DNA of 5,546 bases from Thermoplasmata archaeon (GTDB taxonomy: Archaea > Thermoplasmatota > Thermoplasmata > Lutacidiplasmatales > UBA184), in NCBI GenBank assembly GCA_030039825.1, contig JASHUV010000161.1, positions 1-5,546 of the forward strand. The letters run 5' to 3'. Each line of letters starts with the position of its first letter. Position 1 is the stretch's first letter. The position numbers and the translations under genes were made by a program. Shown here piece after piece: positions 4,994 to 5,546 of the stretch. The notes under the pieces were generated by a model. The model searched no databases. It saw nothing but the letters and a program-made list of their open reading frames with translations, and was not told where the DNA came from.

Positions 4994-5546
4994 CCGGCTC
5001 GACGCGCGGGTCCTCCGCGCGCGCCGCAGTTCTCCTCGCGGCCCTCCTCCTCCTCGCCGTCCGGGTCGGACCCCCTTCGCCGGCGACGGGACTCGGGGTC
5101 CGCCCGATGGCGGGCTCCCTCGGTGAGCCGGCCGCGGGGGGCGCGATCTGTTCGACGGGGGCGAGCCTTTCCGACGCTCCGTCGGCGGGTTCGGCCCCCC
5201 TGACCGTCGGCTTCGTCCTGACCGTTCCCCCGAGCGCGAGCGGCCCGAGCTTCGCGTGGAACTTCGGGGACGGCGCCACGTGGAACGGCTCCGGCGCCGG
5301 CTACTCGGCGCCCACCCACGTCTACTGGCGGGCCGGACAGTTCATGGTGATCGCGACGGCCACCGAGGGCACCTCCACCTACTCCTGCTCGGCGATCATC
5401 GACGTGCGCTCCGTCCAGGTCTCGGTCCAGATCCTCCCGACGCCCGCCTCGGGGCTCGCCCCCCTCGCCGTCGAGTTCCGTTCCACCGCCTACGGCGGCT
5501 CCGGGACCTACGCCCGGTTCGACTGGTCGTTCGGGGACGGCACGAC
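4990..5546 (+). CDS. Partial secreted PKD-repeat protein
   Basis: The open frame runs to the window end, giving 185 residues of an incomplete protein. The GTG at 4990-4992 overlaps the preceding TGA in the sequence GTGA, which suggests translational coupling. Only this start includes the signal sequence (MTGSTRGSSARAAVLLAALL, hydrophobic residues 13-24); the next in-frame ATG at 5107 would lose it. After a Gly/Ala/Pro-rich stretch comes a first PKD domain (about residues 55-140) with WNFGDG at 90-95, HVYWRAGQF at 110-118 and a closing strand before DVR. A second PKD domain begins near 142, with FDWSFGDGT at 177-185. C54 and C133 flank the first domain and may pair. PKD domains are Ig-like folds used in archaeal S-layer and adhesin proteins. 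The shared promoter and overlap imply it acts on the cell surface with the Kelch protein. The C-terminal part, including any membrane anchor, is outside the window. Confidence 0.88.
   Translation, partial: MTGSTRGSSARAAVLLAALLLLAVRVGPPSPATGLGVRPMAGSLGEPAAGGAICSTGASLSDAPSAGSAPLTVGFVLTVPPSASGPSFAWNFGDGATWNGSGAGYSAPTHVYWRAGQFMVIATATEGTSTYSCSAIIDVRSVQVSVQILPTPASGLAPLAVEFRSTAYGGSGTYARFDWSFGDGT
5003..5021. repeat. GC hairpin just inside the PKD gene start
   Basis: CGCGCGG at 5003-5009 and CCGCGCG at 5015-5021 are perfect complements around a 5-nt loop, beginning 13 nt after the first base of the GTG start. In the mRNA this would be a stable hairpin at the start of the second gene. It could dampen independent initiation and make translation depend on ribosomes arriving from the Kelch gene. 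The codons involved encode Arg, Gly, Ser and Ala, so composition alone may explain it. Confidence 0.35.

Overview
The window is GC-rich (about 70% by eye) and densely coded. It most likely comes from an uncultured archaeon, and I would place it in the high-GC Thermoplasmatota. This is inference. It rests on TATA-like boxes centred about 26-31 nt upstream of start codons (an archaeal, near-leaderless arrangement), large Kelch/PKD surface proteins anchored by a C-terminal membrane helix, and an N-terminal pilin-like membrane protein of a kind common in that phylum. No rRNA, tRNA, CRISPR array, transposase or integrase was seen.

Layout: (1) 1-241, minus strand, is the first 80 codons of a pilin-like or membrane-anchored protein whose 3' end lies outside the window. 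(2) 242-397 is a divergent intergenic region with two opposed TATA-like boxes and a 10-bp perfect inverted repeat. (3) 398-1336, plus strand, encodes a stand-alone protein with a type I restriction HsdR N-terminal-like nuclease fold, in which the usual catalytic ExK lysine appears to be a tyrosine. (4) 1323-2435, minus strand, is a GHMP-superfamily sugar kinase of the HddA type (D-glycero-D-manno-heptose 7-phosphate kinase-like). It converges on gene 3, and the two coding ends overlap by 14 bp. (5) 2436-2692 is a second divergent intergenic region, with two promoters and nested inverted repeats. (6) 2693-4993, plus strand, is a secreted, membrane-anchored six-bladed Kelch propeller followed by Ig/PKD-like domains, with 19 N-glycosylation sequons and eight cysteines. 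(7) 4990 to the window end, plus strand, is a secreted PKD-repeat protein, truncated by the window, whose GTG start overlaps the Kelch stop codon.

How the genes may work together: genes 6 and 7 look like a translationally coupled pair of cell-surface proteins. The sugar kinase is divergently transcribed from the Kelch gene and could feed activated sugar into surface glycans, for which the sequon-rich Kelch protein would be a natural acceptor. That link is inference from position only. The HsdR-N-like protein has no visible methylase, specificity or helicase partner, so its role is open. I do not see a clear-cut new defence system; the best candidates for follow-up are the orphan HsdR-N-like protein and the Kelch/PKD surface module.
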